From assembly GCA_009746045.1 (NCBI GenBank), contig RPFO01000156.1, positions 5,294,407 through 5,356,906 on the forward strand: a stretch of 62,500 nucleotides of DNA, in the 5' to 3' direction. The notes beneath the pieces were generated by a model that was not told where the DNA came from, did no database searches, and saw nothing but the letters and a program-made list of their open reading frames with translations. Below are positions 32,201-43,400 of this stretch, piece after piece. The stretch comes from Mesostigma viride (taxonomy: Eukaryota > Streptophyta > Mesostigmatophyceae > Mesostigmatales > Mesostigmataceae). Position numbers and translations under genes: made by a program. Position 1 is the stretch's first letter; each line of letters opens with the position of its first letter.

Positions 32201-35200
32201 AAGTTAACGTACACGTAACAAAAATTCCTTAAACAATTCCTAAAACAAAAAATTCTTAAAACTCTTCGTACGATAATTAAGCGAACGCGTATAAGGGCCA
32301 CCACGGTATTGGTATACTATTATTGGTGGTATTATCTTCCACCCAAAGCCCGCATCGGCCCCCCCAAATGTAGACAATCCGAAACCACCAAACCAAAGCC
32401 ACCCAATCATGGCTGACAGCCACGAGTGGACATAACAATAACAATAATGAAATTGACTAGTATGTGAATAACTCCTACTACCATGAATATAGAATAACTA
32501 AAAAAAATGGACTACTGACCACGCTATGCCCTCTGCTAGCTATCCCACTGACCTGAGGCAACAAGGGCCGCCAGGGCCGCCAGGGCCGCCAGGGCAACAA
32601 GGTCAACCAGGGCGGCAAGGTAAACTGAGGCATTACGTATATTATTGTGATAGGCATTATTATGATAGTAATTATTAGTCATCATGCCTCACCATGTGCG
32701 CCGGCCTCCGGTGTCGACAGCAGCGGCAGGTCGACCGCGTCGTTGACGGACGCCACCTCAACACCGCCGTCCATGACCACGTACTCGGAGGGCTGTCCCT
32801 GGCCACCCTGCAGGGCCACGGTCCCAGTCCCGCACGCGCATCCCCGGCACCCAGCCAACGTTTGGAAGCCCCATCGGATGTCATTTTTATTGCGACGAAA
32901 TCAATAAGATGCGTGCAAAATGAGATGATGAAACAAAAAGGTGAATGATAAGGGAAATGAACCGAAAACAACAAGGCCGACTAGCAAAAGACCCAGTGAA
33001 TCATTACGCATGCACGTCTGCCTTGCGGATGATTCATGCTATTCTTGCACATGCAAGAGCTTACCTGCCTTGTGATAGTACGGGCAACTCTGCCTTGTGG
33101 ATGACCTGCTCTATTGTAGCACACGCATTGCAACGCGTGCCATCCCCTGCTCTTTACTGTGCTACACTGCTTTGTACTAATACTGGCCGCACACCTCTGC
33201 CTTGCGGATGACCTGCACGCTCGTGTCGGCCAGCGTGGCCACCCCCGCCTCGTCAAAGAAGCAGAAGCTGATCAACGTGTCGATGCCCATCAGCTCCTTG
33301 GCCTGTTTCGGGTGTAGGGTGTAGGGATACAGACGACGCAGAGAGAGGCGTGTCCATGCCCATCAGCTCCTTGGCCTGATCACACGCGGCCAACCAACGG
33401 CACGTGAATGTTGCCGACGTAGATTGGAGCCAAAACAGGCACGAGGACGTGCACGATTCAGGTAAAAAAAACTGTAAACATGAGTGCAAGGAACGCAGCT
33501 TGCAAAGAAGCTGACCCAAAGGAAAGTGTTTCTTTCAAGCCCCATCCGCTCGTTGGCCTAGGCGCACGCATGGTCTTGTGGCATAGCAGCATCGTCGTGT
33601 GCAACACGCTGCTGCGATCCGTGAGCGATGCCAACGATGAGCCCAAGTGAACGCGAGCACACTCATGCGCCAGAATGAAAGGTGGGCAAATGCAGGGGCA
33701 GGAGAAAACACGAGCCAAGCAAAAGAAAGCCCGTCAAGAGGCCAACCAGTACACCGCGTATATTCACAAAAGTACACAAGCAGGTTAAACTTGCGGCAAA
33801 GTGATGTCGGGGTCTTAACAGCTACCAAGGATGAAACGAGGTAGTCAGGGTATAAGCTCACCCTAATAAGGAAAACCAAAACTCAATATTCCTGGGCCAA
33901 AACCAGAAACAAATTCGCATCTGTCCATTCAACTAAAACAAGAAACAAATTCGCATCTGTCCATTCAACCAAAACCAGAAGCAAATTCGCATCTGTCCAT
34001 TCAACCAAAACCAGGAGCAAATTCGCATCTGTCCAATCAACCAAAACCAGGAGCAAATTCACATCTGTCCAATCAACCCAACTCTTCGATGTGTTAGCCT
34101 TCACCCCACGCACCGAATCCTGGAACCCTACACCCCACACCCCACACCCAATCACGCCACACGTGTGGAGGGCAGAGGCGCAGCACTGTGCCCGCCTGGG
34201 TGTCCAGGGACCTGGGCAGCAGCACACAGGACACAGCAAGGGAGCTGCGAGTGCCCGCGTGCTGGGAGCAGCGCCCACTTGTACGTGTGAGACAGCCACG
34301 GTCACGAACAGCTGCCGACAAAGAGTCTAGACGCACCAGCAACCAACATCAATGAGAATGAGACAAGCACCGCAGGACAGATATGGAGAATCCGGACCAT
34401 GGTAGCTCGAGCTTGCCGTTATCTTATCCGCATTTGTCGAGTCCTTCAGGATGATGAATATGAATGGAGTTGGCTACAGCAACCAAAATATTATGGAGAT
34501 GAATGGTCTTGGCCACAGCAACGAATATATTGCGTTAGAGGTCCCATGGCAACAGGAAGGGGTGACACACATGAAACGGGTTGAACAGGTTCTTGTCCGG
34601 AGCAGTGGACTTTGTCTGACCACGCAATTGTGGCTGGTACAGTGATGTATCACAGCAAGGCTATAGTGACCCACATTGAACAGGTTCTGCCGAGAGGAGT
34701 TGATCTCCTTGACCACGCAACGTAGCTGCTACAGTGATCGAATAGCAAGGCTACAGTGACCCACATTGAACAGGTTCTGCCAGGAGGAGTTGATCTCCTT
34801 GACCACGCAACGTAGCTGCTATAGTGATCTAATAGCAAGGCTATAGTGACCCACATTGAACGGGTTCTGCCGGAAGTAGTTGATTTCCTTGACCAAATCG
34901 GGCCGCGCATCCACAGGGAATGAGTCGGCAAAGTCTGCCGCAAAGGATGACAAGTCCTCGGGCCCGAGCAGTGCCTCTCGGAACGCGCTCCGGACAACCT
35001 GCCAGGGTGGGCCACCAGCGCGCCAGGGAGAGGGGCGAGAGTCAGGATAGGTGGAGGCCACTGGAGGGGGGCGGCCAAAGAAATGCGAGGCTTGAAAATG
35101 AATACTGTTGAGGAAGAAGAAGAGAAAGAATAAAAGAATTGAAAATGATTACTGTTGAGGAAGAAGAAGAGAAAGAATAAAAGAATTGAAAATGAATACC

Positions 35201-36603
35201 ATTGAGGAAGAAGAAGAGAAAGAATCAAAGAAGGCCTACACTGGCTCTTGCAATCAGCTTCCTGGTGCTTGTCTACTACAGGGTATCCACGGGCGGCTTT
35301 ACCGATATTTTGTCTAAGCCAACAAGTATAGCCTCACAGTCATGCCGGGCTATCCAGGTTTGAAACTTCATAGCTCAGATATTCATGTACTCCAAGAGTA
35401 CTACAGGAGGAGGGCTACACCAGCGCTGGAGGACCTGCGGTACCCCACAGTGAGTGAGGCACCCCTCCTACCTAACATAACCCAAGCTAATGAAAAGGAA
35501 GAAGTGACTCCCAACTACAGGCACCATGGTTGCTCATGGTGACAACAGACGATGTTGCTGGTGGTGGTGCTGGTGCTAATGATGGCAATGATGGCAATAA
35601 TGACAAAAACAGTGGCGGTTGGCCATGACGGCGATTGTGATCGCTACAGCTCCCACACAAAATAGCTTACAGTGGACCGTCGGTAACGCCCCCTCCCTGT
35701 CAGGTGGGCGTGTTCGTAATGGTGCCTAGGCATATCCGATTGGAGCTTGCGATAGCTCAACCTAAAGGTCTCATCAAGAAAATCCAGAAATTTCAGCACG
35801 ACACAAAAACAGAATATTGCTGCAATAGCTAACTCGCATTTTGTGGGTTTTCCAGAAGTGGCCTTTTTAGCCCAATATGATGCTTCTCATGATCCTTGAG
35901 TTTTCCCACAAGCGGATGTCTGCACTCTGAAATAAGTTACTTCTTCCCCTCACCTGCTCTCGCTCTTGTGTAGATCCGCGCCACCTTCATGCCCTTGACC
36001 CTATGGCATTGGTCACTATAACATCAGCATACACTGTACACGCATGCCCCTCACCTGCTCCCGCTCCTTTGCGATGATCAGCACCACCTTCTTGCGCTTG
36101 ACGAAGAAGTTAAAGTAGGCCGGGAACTCAAACTCGGCCACGCTGATGCCAACCGACCGCACAAACATGTCCTTGGGCAGCACATAGAACTGCGGGGGGT
36201 CCAACCCAAGTGCCATGCTGTCCTTGATCGTCTCCGGGGGACACCCAAACTGGACCCCACCGCAGCTGACCTTGACATAGGTCCCCCCCCTGGGCAGCGC
36301 AAAAGCCTTGAGGTTATCCACCTGCTCCTTGAGTCCCTGGAACCGCCGGACGAGCTCAGGGTGGACGATCGCCTGCCGGAGCACCGGCTCACCTAGCAGG
36401 GGGGTCGGGGCCCGGGCCCCTGCGAACATGAGGCCTGGCGCGCCCGAAGGGGGGGGGGCTGACGCGCCTTTGTTAAGGCTCGCGATCTCGGAACTGCTTC
36501 TTAAACTGTCCATGAAGCTGCTGTCGATCGACAAGCTGCAGGCGAGGCGCCGGTTGGCTTCGCCCTTGGTGGTATGGGGCGGTAGTTCGGCGGGTTCATC
36601 CAT
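26279..36603 (-). CDS. Metallo-beta-lactamase fold protein with two cyclic-nucleotide-binding-like domains, 896 aa, ten exons
   Basis: Exons (high to low): 36603-36055, 34998-34855, 33302-33195, 32807-32693, 31844-31658, 31175-31082, 30419-30075, 29226-29035, 28565-28401, 27070-26279. All junctions are GT-AG and the frame is kept throughout. Residues 1-305 are an N-terminal region with no family I recognise. The MBL core spans ~306-578: HCHADHD at 377-383 (HxHxDH), H454 in FFPMLHAIPTVGF, D475 in MVFSSDTCYD, and H511 near FPFHHTLILHE. These are likely metal ligands. The first CNB domain is ~579-700 (AYPAGDVICRQGDVADRLYV; then GAGECFGEEAM as the phosphate-cassette position). A second CNB-like domain (~750-890) reads VLWSVGDAVTMAVVVGEG...TTTVHALTSSRVYCL. 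I infer a hydrolase gated by cyclic nucleotide. Substrate unknown. Introns carry exon-end copies (see findings). Confidence 0.8.
27460..27560. repeat. Short tandem repeat in intron 9
   Basis: Four imperfect copies of a ~26-bp unit built on ACACAGGACTGGGCAAGGCT. Confidence 0.6.
27838..28440. repeat. Tandem array of exon-9 end plus donor, 112-bp period
   Basis: Copies of the string around CATACAGCCGGTCGGCCATG start near 27838, 27943, 28060, 28172 and 28284, and end in the true exon 9 at ~28396. The last three intervals are 112 bp and nearly identical. On the coding strand each unit reads as the exon end (GCCGACCGGCTGTATGTGAT), a splice donor-like GTGAG, then intron sequence. Confidence 0.8.
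28906..28957 (-). repeat. Exon-8 end echo in intron 8
   Basis: About 50 bp matching the end of exon 8 (29027-29077), including GGCGGGCGTCTC and TAGATGGTGG. The donor equivalent is CAG|GTGATT where the real one is CAG|GTGGGC. Confidence 0.7.
29233..29365. repeat. (GGGT)n microsatellite at the exon-8 acceptor
   Basis: ~30 GGGT units. On the transcribed strand this is (CCCA)n running straight into the acceptor CCTGGCAG|GGC, so the microsatellite takes the place of the polypyrimidine tract. Confidence 0.85.
29734..29855. repeat. Three-copy ~46-bp tandem repeat in intron 7
   Basis: Unit built on CAGTTCTATAGATCAAGGAT and ACTGCTTGTAGTGCATG. Confidence 0.75.
30961..31030 (-). repeat. Exon-6 end echo in intron 6
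   Basis: A 70-bp copy of 31061-31130 (offset 100 bp) with about four mismatches, covering the exon end, the donor GTACGC and following intron. Confidence 0.8.
33895..34080. repeat. Five-copy 36-bp tandem repeat in intron 2
   Basis: Unit built on CAAATTCGCATCTGTCCATT followed by CAACCAAAACCAGAAG. Not related to a flanking exon as far as I can see. Confidence 0.8.
34342..34452 (+). repeat. Dispersed repeat, ~110-bp copy in intron 2
   Basis: TCAATGAGAATGAGACAAGC..., then GAGAATCCGGACCATGGTAG, ending near TTTGTCGAGTCCTTCAGGAT. Aligns with 48541-48650. Confidence 0.55.
34580..34850 (-). repeat. Three tandem exon-2 end echoes, ~90-bp period
   Basis: Copies start near 34580, 34669 and 34758 and lead into the real exon end at 34848. 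Each holds CCACATTGAACAGGTTCTGC and GTTGATCTCCTTGACCACG, i.e. the donor GTGGGT with the preceding ~45 exon bases. The farthest copy is the most diverged. Confidence 0.8.
35090..35226. repeat. Three-copy ~50-bp tandem repeat in intron 1
   Basis: Unit built on GAGGAAGAAGAAGAGAAAGA and ATTGAAAATGAAT. Confidence 0.7.
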
Positions 36604-39600
36604 GGAGTCTGTGTCTGTCTTCCTGTGGACATCGCCTCCTTTCCCCTTCAGGTGGCCCTTCCCTCCTTCGTCCTTACCCGCTGCGGTGTGTGTGTGTGGG
36701 GGGGGGGGGGGGCGAGCAAGGGGCGCCCGGTTCACGCCGTGGCAGGGACAGGTAACCATTGGAACTGGTCTCATGGAGCTGTTGCTGTGCAAGCATCCTG
36801 CAGATGACCACGCTGGCTTGTGAACATGTAGAGCCGATGAATCGACCATCAAGCTGAACTTGATACGGAAAAAAGAATGTGCATCTTTGCTTTTGTGTAC
36901 TCTTCCCTCGGTTAGCGCCCAGGCTCTGGAGTATAATGCGGACACTGGATTGATCGACAACCCATGTGTGAAGTTATGACTGATCTAGTAAATCTAGAAT
37001 GTTCTTTCAGTTCAAACCCGGCCAGAGGGGCAACTTGCAGTAAGCATCACGAAGGATTTGAGCGCACAGAACAAGGCGGGCACCTGGGGCAAGGGGCTGA
37101 GGGATGGATATCGATTGGATAGTTGCCAGGCAGACGCGTATCCTCCCACAGTAGAACCCCCCTGCTATCTCCCACAGGGCAAGATCCCCGTATTGAGCAT
37201 TGTTCTCACTCCACAACCACGATTGACTGGGTCGCGGCAACAAACGCAGTTAGAAGTAACATGCGTGCGCTCGTAACTAGCATGTGTGCGCTAGTAGTAA
37301 GAAGTAATTAGGGTGCGTGCCCTAGGAACTATATTTAGAATTACTAGCGCACACACGAGCGTGCCCACTGCCCACACCAGGGCCCGTGCCTGCCTGCGAC
37401 TGCGACTGCGCCGCGTCCTAGGACACCCCGCCATCCCACCCCGCAGCAGCAATATGTGTCGCAATGTGTGGTGGATCGACAGGCTCCATTGCTCACCCCT
37501 TCTCAAATAATAACAATAGCCACTACAAATGATAATTCGACTTATAATGATGACAATGGTAATGGTGGTGATAATAGCAACACCGACTATTAAAATGGTG
37601 TCTCGGCAACATGCGTGTTTCCATCAACAGCAACCAGAATAGGGAGCCAATCACAGCCATGTCAGCGAGGATGGCTGCACCAAACAGGGGAAAGAAGACT
37701 TGTGGAGGGCATGAGTGGGGGAAAGGGGTGGCCCAGGGGCTCAGCAGGTGGCCAGGGGCCACGATCATGGGTGGATAACAGATAACTATGATGATAGCAA
37801 TAACACAATAACATAATAATAATAATAATAATAACAATAATAATAGTATATTTCATGGGTGACAGGGAGGAAAGAAATGGTGGAAGGGTGGTGATGGCAA
37901 CGATGACTGTGGCGGGTGCTGGAAGCACATCACAACGAGTGTCAAGGATAAGGAGCAGACACAGAGGCAGCCACGGTTCCATGCAGCCTATTGTCCTGAC
38001 ATATCTGCCCCTCCCAGCCCTCTCCTTCTTGCCATTAAAACCTTACGAGCTACTAGCATCACCCAGCCACACGGTACCTTTTTGATGTTCTATAAGCTTG
38101 GCTCTTGCCGTGGGTTGGAACAGCCCAACGCTGCGGGGACTATGAGCAATCGGAGCCTTCTACAACACAGCCCGCGGTCAACGGAAAGCGCAGCCCCTGT
38201 GACATCGAAGGCCTTAGATTGAGAACTTACCAGGGTGAATAAGTGTGCTTGCTTTCCTTGGTACGCAGACAGCCGCACCCATTACTCTCCAACGAAGCTC
38301 CGCATCAGAGTAGCGACTCTGCTTAGCACAACCAACGTCGATAAAGCTAGCACACCCTAATGGTAGGCGGCAATTAATGCTAGGCGGGACGGTGCCATCT
38401 GCCACTTGAGGACACTGCCGACATCGCCAACACAATTAAAACTGCATTGCAGAATTTGGGCACGATTTTAGTTTGGTAAAATTGATGGCCGCGATGTTAC
38501 TCTTCCCGTCGTTCAGCTTTATCTAGAACAGGAGATGACAATTGCGATGTGGACAGCACTGATAGACAGCGTAAACCTGGGCAAGCCACCACCATCGTGC
38601 CTCATAAGACGAATAGTAAAAAGAAAAAGGCTAGGATGACCATAACTGGTACAGCATCGCGATTGCAGAATGGGCAATCCGAGAAAAAGGCACCACCATT
38701 ACTTCAGACTTCCCACTAGTGACTTGCCCCCGGCAGACGTCAAACCGTAATTGGGAACGCAGAAAAGCTGAGAGCTCATGAGTACGCTAACGTCTGCAAT
38801 CGTGATAAATATTCCTACAGTGGTGGTAACCCCGAAATCTGTCTGACTTTTCCCTCCATCACCAAATGCGCGGTGAATGCCCAGCTGTGTAGTGTCAAGC
38901 CCTCGGTAAAAAGATGATTACCGAAGCAGGTCGACGATCAGATTGGCAACTGATTCTCTGTGTGTCGACAGCCGAACGTTGTGCCACGGTCTCAGGCTGA
39001 GCCGTGATTTCTGGGCGCTGCTGAAAATCTCTAGTGAAATAGTTGGTGCCACTTGCCAGTGGAAAGGCAGTGTTGTCAGAAGCGTTGTCAGCAAATATGC
39101 TGCCAGACATCGCTGCTTTGATTTTCTTAGTAACTGCCCACGTGAAGATCAACTCAACTCAACTGCCCCGGGGAATAAGTGCTAGTCATAGCCATCCCCC
39201 CAGCCGGCAGGAACTTTCGTTTCAACAGGGAGAAACCGTCCGTTCATGGTGCTGATTGGGGCAGCTTGGTGGGACCTAGGGTCTCGCGTGAGCTGGCGTT
39301 GGCAGTTCAAGATCCGGTACTGCTGTACAGTACAGGGTTGGCGTTGCGCATCACATTTTCAACCGCCGGAGTATTTGCGCAAGCCTGGTGGATCCTGTCA
39401 GAGATGCTGCCCATGTGCGGCGTTGACTTTATTCCCGCACCGGTGGTCCGACAGGGTGGGATCCAAGTGTGCGGCGTGGGATCCTAACCAGACTAACTAC
39501 AGTACAGTACTGATTGACTACAGCAACAACAAGAATGCTCATCTCTCCAGGCGCTTGGCCGCCCCCACCCACCGCCGGTGGCTTGCGCCACCTTTACCCT

Positions 39601-40448
39601 TGTCAACCCGTCGCCCCTCGGGTTGGGGACAACGCCTCCACCATCCGACGGCCCCAATCCCTCGCGTCGCGTCTATGTGGTTTGTCGGATACATCTGTGC
39701 GGTTTTTCGGCTACATCTGTGCGGATTTCGGCTACATCTGTGCGGATTTCGGCTACATCTGTGCGGTTCTCGGGTGTACCTGTCCGTCCGTCCGTCAGAT
39801 TCACCCATCTGACGGTCGTAAAACGTTGGGAGAGTAAATGGGTGGGAGAGATGAGCATTCCATTCTTGTTGTTGTTGTGTCCCACGCCGCCCAAGGGCAG
39901 CAGAGAATCTATAGTGGCCGAGGGCCGGATATATTTTGTATCGGTGGTACTATCGGGTCACTGGGACATGGACGGTCGATCAAGTACATTTCTGACGTGC
40001 GGCGTGTCATCCAACTAACTAACCAACCAACCAACATTTCTGACGTTGTTCAGACATGGTTTGACGCGTGCAGTTTTTCTTGAGTATTCCAAGAGATGCC
40101 AAGTGGGGACGCACAGGCGCACCATTCTCTAGCGCAGTACGTATGCTCGCTGCACACTCGGCATCCAGCACTCAGCAGGCGCGAGTATTTTTGCAGGGGC
40201 GCGAGGCGAGCCCACGTGGCCACCCACAGCCAAATTCACTCCCTACAGTGTAACCGGGTCGCCATGGTAGCTGAAGCCCAGAAGAAATCCATGCATGGCA
40301 ATTAGCTATTTTACCATGTAAATAGCATCGTCTAGAAGAGTTGGACGCTGATGATTTTTATTCATCAATCAATGTTTGAAAGAGATTGCCTGTTGAGGTT
40401 TGTGGTATAAGAGGAACGCTACGAGCTAGATCTCTAGGTAGGTGGGCT
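36604..40448. other. Intergenic region between two divergent genes
   Basis: Nothing coding is supported over ~3.8 kb. It must hold both promoters. Contents noted: AT-rich (TAA)n near 37815, an inverted-repeat-like patch near 37250-37370 (CTAGTAGTAAGAAGTAATTAG), and a four-copy 21-bp tandem at 39686-39770. Confidence 0.5.
39686..39770. repeat. Four-copy 21-bp tandem repeat
   Basis: Unit CGGCTACATCTGTGCGGATT, with small changes in the first and last copies. Confidence 0.85.
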
Positions 40449-43400
40449 ATGGCGAGCCCACCGGCGACGTGGCTGCTTATAATAGCCTACTGGGCGTCAT
40501 TGGTGGCGACATGTTTCGCATTTCCTCTCGGTAATCACACGTCCGTGACCGTACTGCGCCAAAACGTTGCGGTGGCAGTGTGCGAGGCTGGAGAAATCTG
40601 GGTAAGTGGTTTGCCTGCGATTGTCGAGACAGAAGACGCCAGTTAAATAACGTGCATGTCTGGGCAGCCTTTTGGCTGATATTCGAATTGCCGTTGCAGT
40701 ATAAAGTTGCAATTTTCTTACTTTTTTCGGTTCCCGCATGCTCTTCCTGTCAACGCGACATAGGTATCGACCACGGACGGGAAAGGGCCGTTTTTCCCTA
40801 GGTCCTCCGGTACCCAAGCGGCTCTCCGAGCGATCCATTCCCGAGATGACATCGTCGTCGCCGTCGGAGACTCCGCCACGGTGACCGTCTCGTTCGACAA
40901 CGGCGATATCTGGGGGGCGACCGAGCGGGTGCTGGGCAGCGAGGCCACCCTGAGGGGCGTCGCCGTGTGCAGCTCCGACGAGATCATCGTTGTGGTCGGC
41001 GACGGCGGGTCGATCTTCTGGTCGGCCGACTGGGGCGAGAGCTTCGAGGCGGTCGGGCCGGCCTCCACGGCCGACTACCACGCCATCGCAGTGTCCCCCA
41101 GGGACCGCCTGTTGGTGGTCGGTGCGGACGGCAGCATCCTCGTCTCGGACAACTGCGGCGCCACCTGGCTGCAGCAGACCCTCCCCCTCGGTCAGGAGCC
41201 CCTGGTCACCGCGGCCTGGATCGACGATGCCCGCGCGGTCGCTGTGGCGCGTGACGCGACCGTGTACCTGTCCACGGACGGCGCCCGCACGTGGGCCCGC
41301 CCGGGGACTGGCAACCCCCTGGCAGGGACCGGCGCGTGCACGGCCTCCTCGGTGGTCGCCATCCCCTCCAGTGTCCCAGATGGCGGGATCACTGGTGGTG
41401 CCGGGGACCAGCAGCAACCTCCTGGTCCGGCATCCATCGTGATCGCCTGCGGCAACGCGCGGTCCTTCCTGACCTCGCACGATGGCGGCGCGTCTTGGTC
41501 CCTGGACCGGCTCAACCCACTCCTGGGCGCGGGCGCGGGCGCGGCGGCGGTCGCTGCGCTGCCAGGTGGCGTGATCGTGGCTGTCGGCCCCCGCGCACTG
41601 TGGCTGACGTCCGGCGACGCGGGCCGGTCCTGGTCCCTGGAGGTGCCGCGGGTGGACGACCCCCACCATGACCTGCTGCGGTCGCCAGAAGAAGAAGTGG
41701 CCTCCGCCGAGTACGGCAGCGCTTACGTCAGCGAGGCGTCAGCAGCCGTGTCCGCGCCGGCCTCGAGCGCGCCGTTCGTGGACTCTTCCTCCTCTTTTCC
41801 CTCCTCCGGCTCCCCCCGTGCCGCCCTCCCCCGCACCTTTGCGGCGGCCCATGCGCGCCGGTCCCTCCTCGACGTGAACAGCTTCGTCTCCCCCACCACG
41901 GTCGAGGGCATCAACATGGCCGGCGGCACCGCCGACCCTGCCGTCGCATTGAGCCCCACGATCTACGTCCAGGTGGCCAACAGCCAGTACGACACATCAG
42001 CGTTCTTCGCCTACTCGCGCTCTACTGGGCTGTCCCTGGCTGCGGGTTACTTCACCACGGCGGCCACCAACCTCAACTGTAAAGGGCGGACGCTCGGGCA
42101 GCCCTTTGTGACATACGACAGCGCGCGGGACCGGTTCATCGTGCTCGAGCACGGGAAGGGGAACTACCTGTGCATCTACACGAGCAAGACGGGCAACCCG
42201 GCCGACGGGTGGCGGGGCTGGCACTTAATGCTGGCAACCGCGTTCACGATGCCCCAGCTCGCGGTCTGGGGCGACGTGTACTACATCTCGATGCGCGTGA
42301 CGGCGGTTAACTTGAAACCGCGCGTGCTGGCGCTGGACGCGGCCACGTACTGGGCCGGGAACGGGTCGACGGGCTACCGTGTGGTGAACCTCTATATCCC
42401 TACCGCACTCGCGGCTCTCGCCCGCCAGGGCGTCTCATTCGCGGGCGTGGCCCCCGCATCCTCCAACCCGCCCTCGGGCGCGTGCGGCCAGTTCTTCCGC
42501 CCCGTCGATGACGAGGTGACCAGGTACACGGGCTACACAGCGGTGGCCGGCAAGGACGCGATCGAGGTCTTCACCTTCTGCCCCAATTTCGCCAACGCGA
42601 GCGCGAGCGTGCTCCTGCTCAACCAGACGGTCCGGATCGCCGAGTTCAGCACGCTCTTCTGCGCGTCGGCCGCCGCGGTTGAGTGCCTGGAGCAGGCCGG
42701 GTCCACGGTCAAGCTGCTCGCCGGCCACGAGGGTATCAACCCGGTCCTCTCCTACCGCAACTTCAACTCGACCGAGGTCGTCGTGGGCGCGTTCACTGTG
42801 AATGCCGCGTCAGCCTTGAACCTCACGTCTACGGTCACGCGCGCCGGCATCCGCTGGTTCGAGCTGCGCCGCTCATCACCCACGGCAAACTGGGTGCTCT
42901 ACCAGGAGGGCCTCCACGCGCCCAACGCGAACTACCACCGCTTCCTCCCCTCCATCGCGCTCGACGCCGCAGGAAACGTCGCCCTCGGGTACGCGATCAC
43001 CTCCTCCACGAGCTACGTCTCGGTTGCGTACACGGGCCGCGCCGCCGACTCCACCCTGTCCCTGGGCACGATGGCGGTCGCCCAGGGCGTCCCTGAGCGC
43101 ATCCTCGTCAACGGGTCAGCCGTGTCCGCAAACTCCACCTACGGCCAGCGCACGCACTTTGCGGTCCACGAATGCGATCTCATCCTGACGGGGCCATACC
43201 TACGTTCCAGCTCCCCAGACTCCTTCCCCTCTATCGTCTCCCGCATGGGCTTCCCCACGTGCGAGGCGGCGGCGGCCAGCTACCGCCCGAACGCGACGGC
43301 AACAAACGCCCCCCTGGGTGGCGGGGACCCCTGCGCCACGCTGGTCTGCGGTGACGGAAACTGGTGCAACGGGGCCGAGACGTGCGACAGCGCGGCCGGG

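Noticed and set aside
40497-41669. 390-residue minus-strand open frame opposite the giant gene, and 46596-47753 likewise
   Set aside because: GC-rich antisense shadows of a long coding exon with no recognisable motifs.
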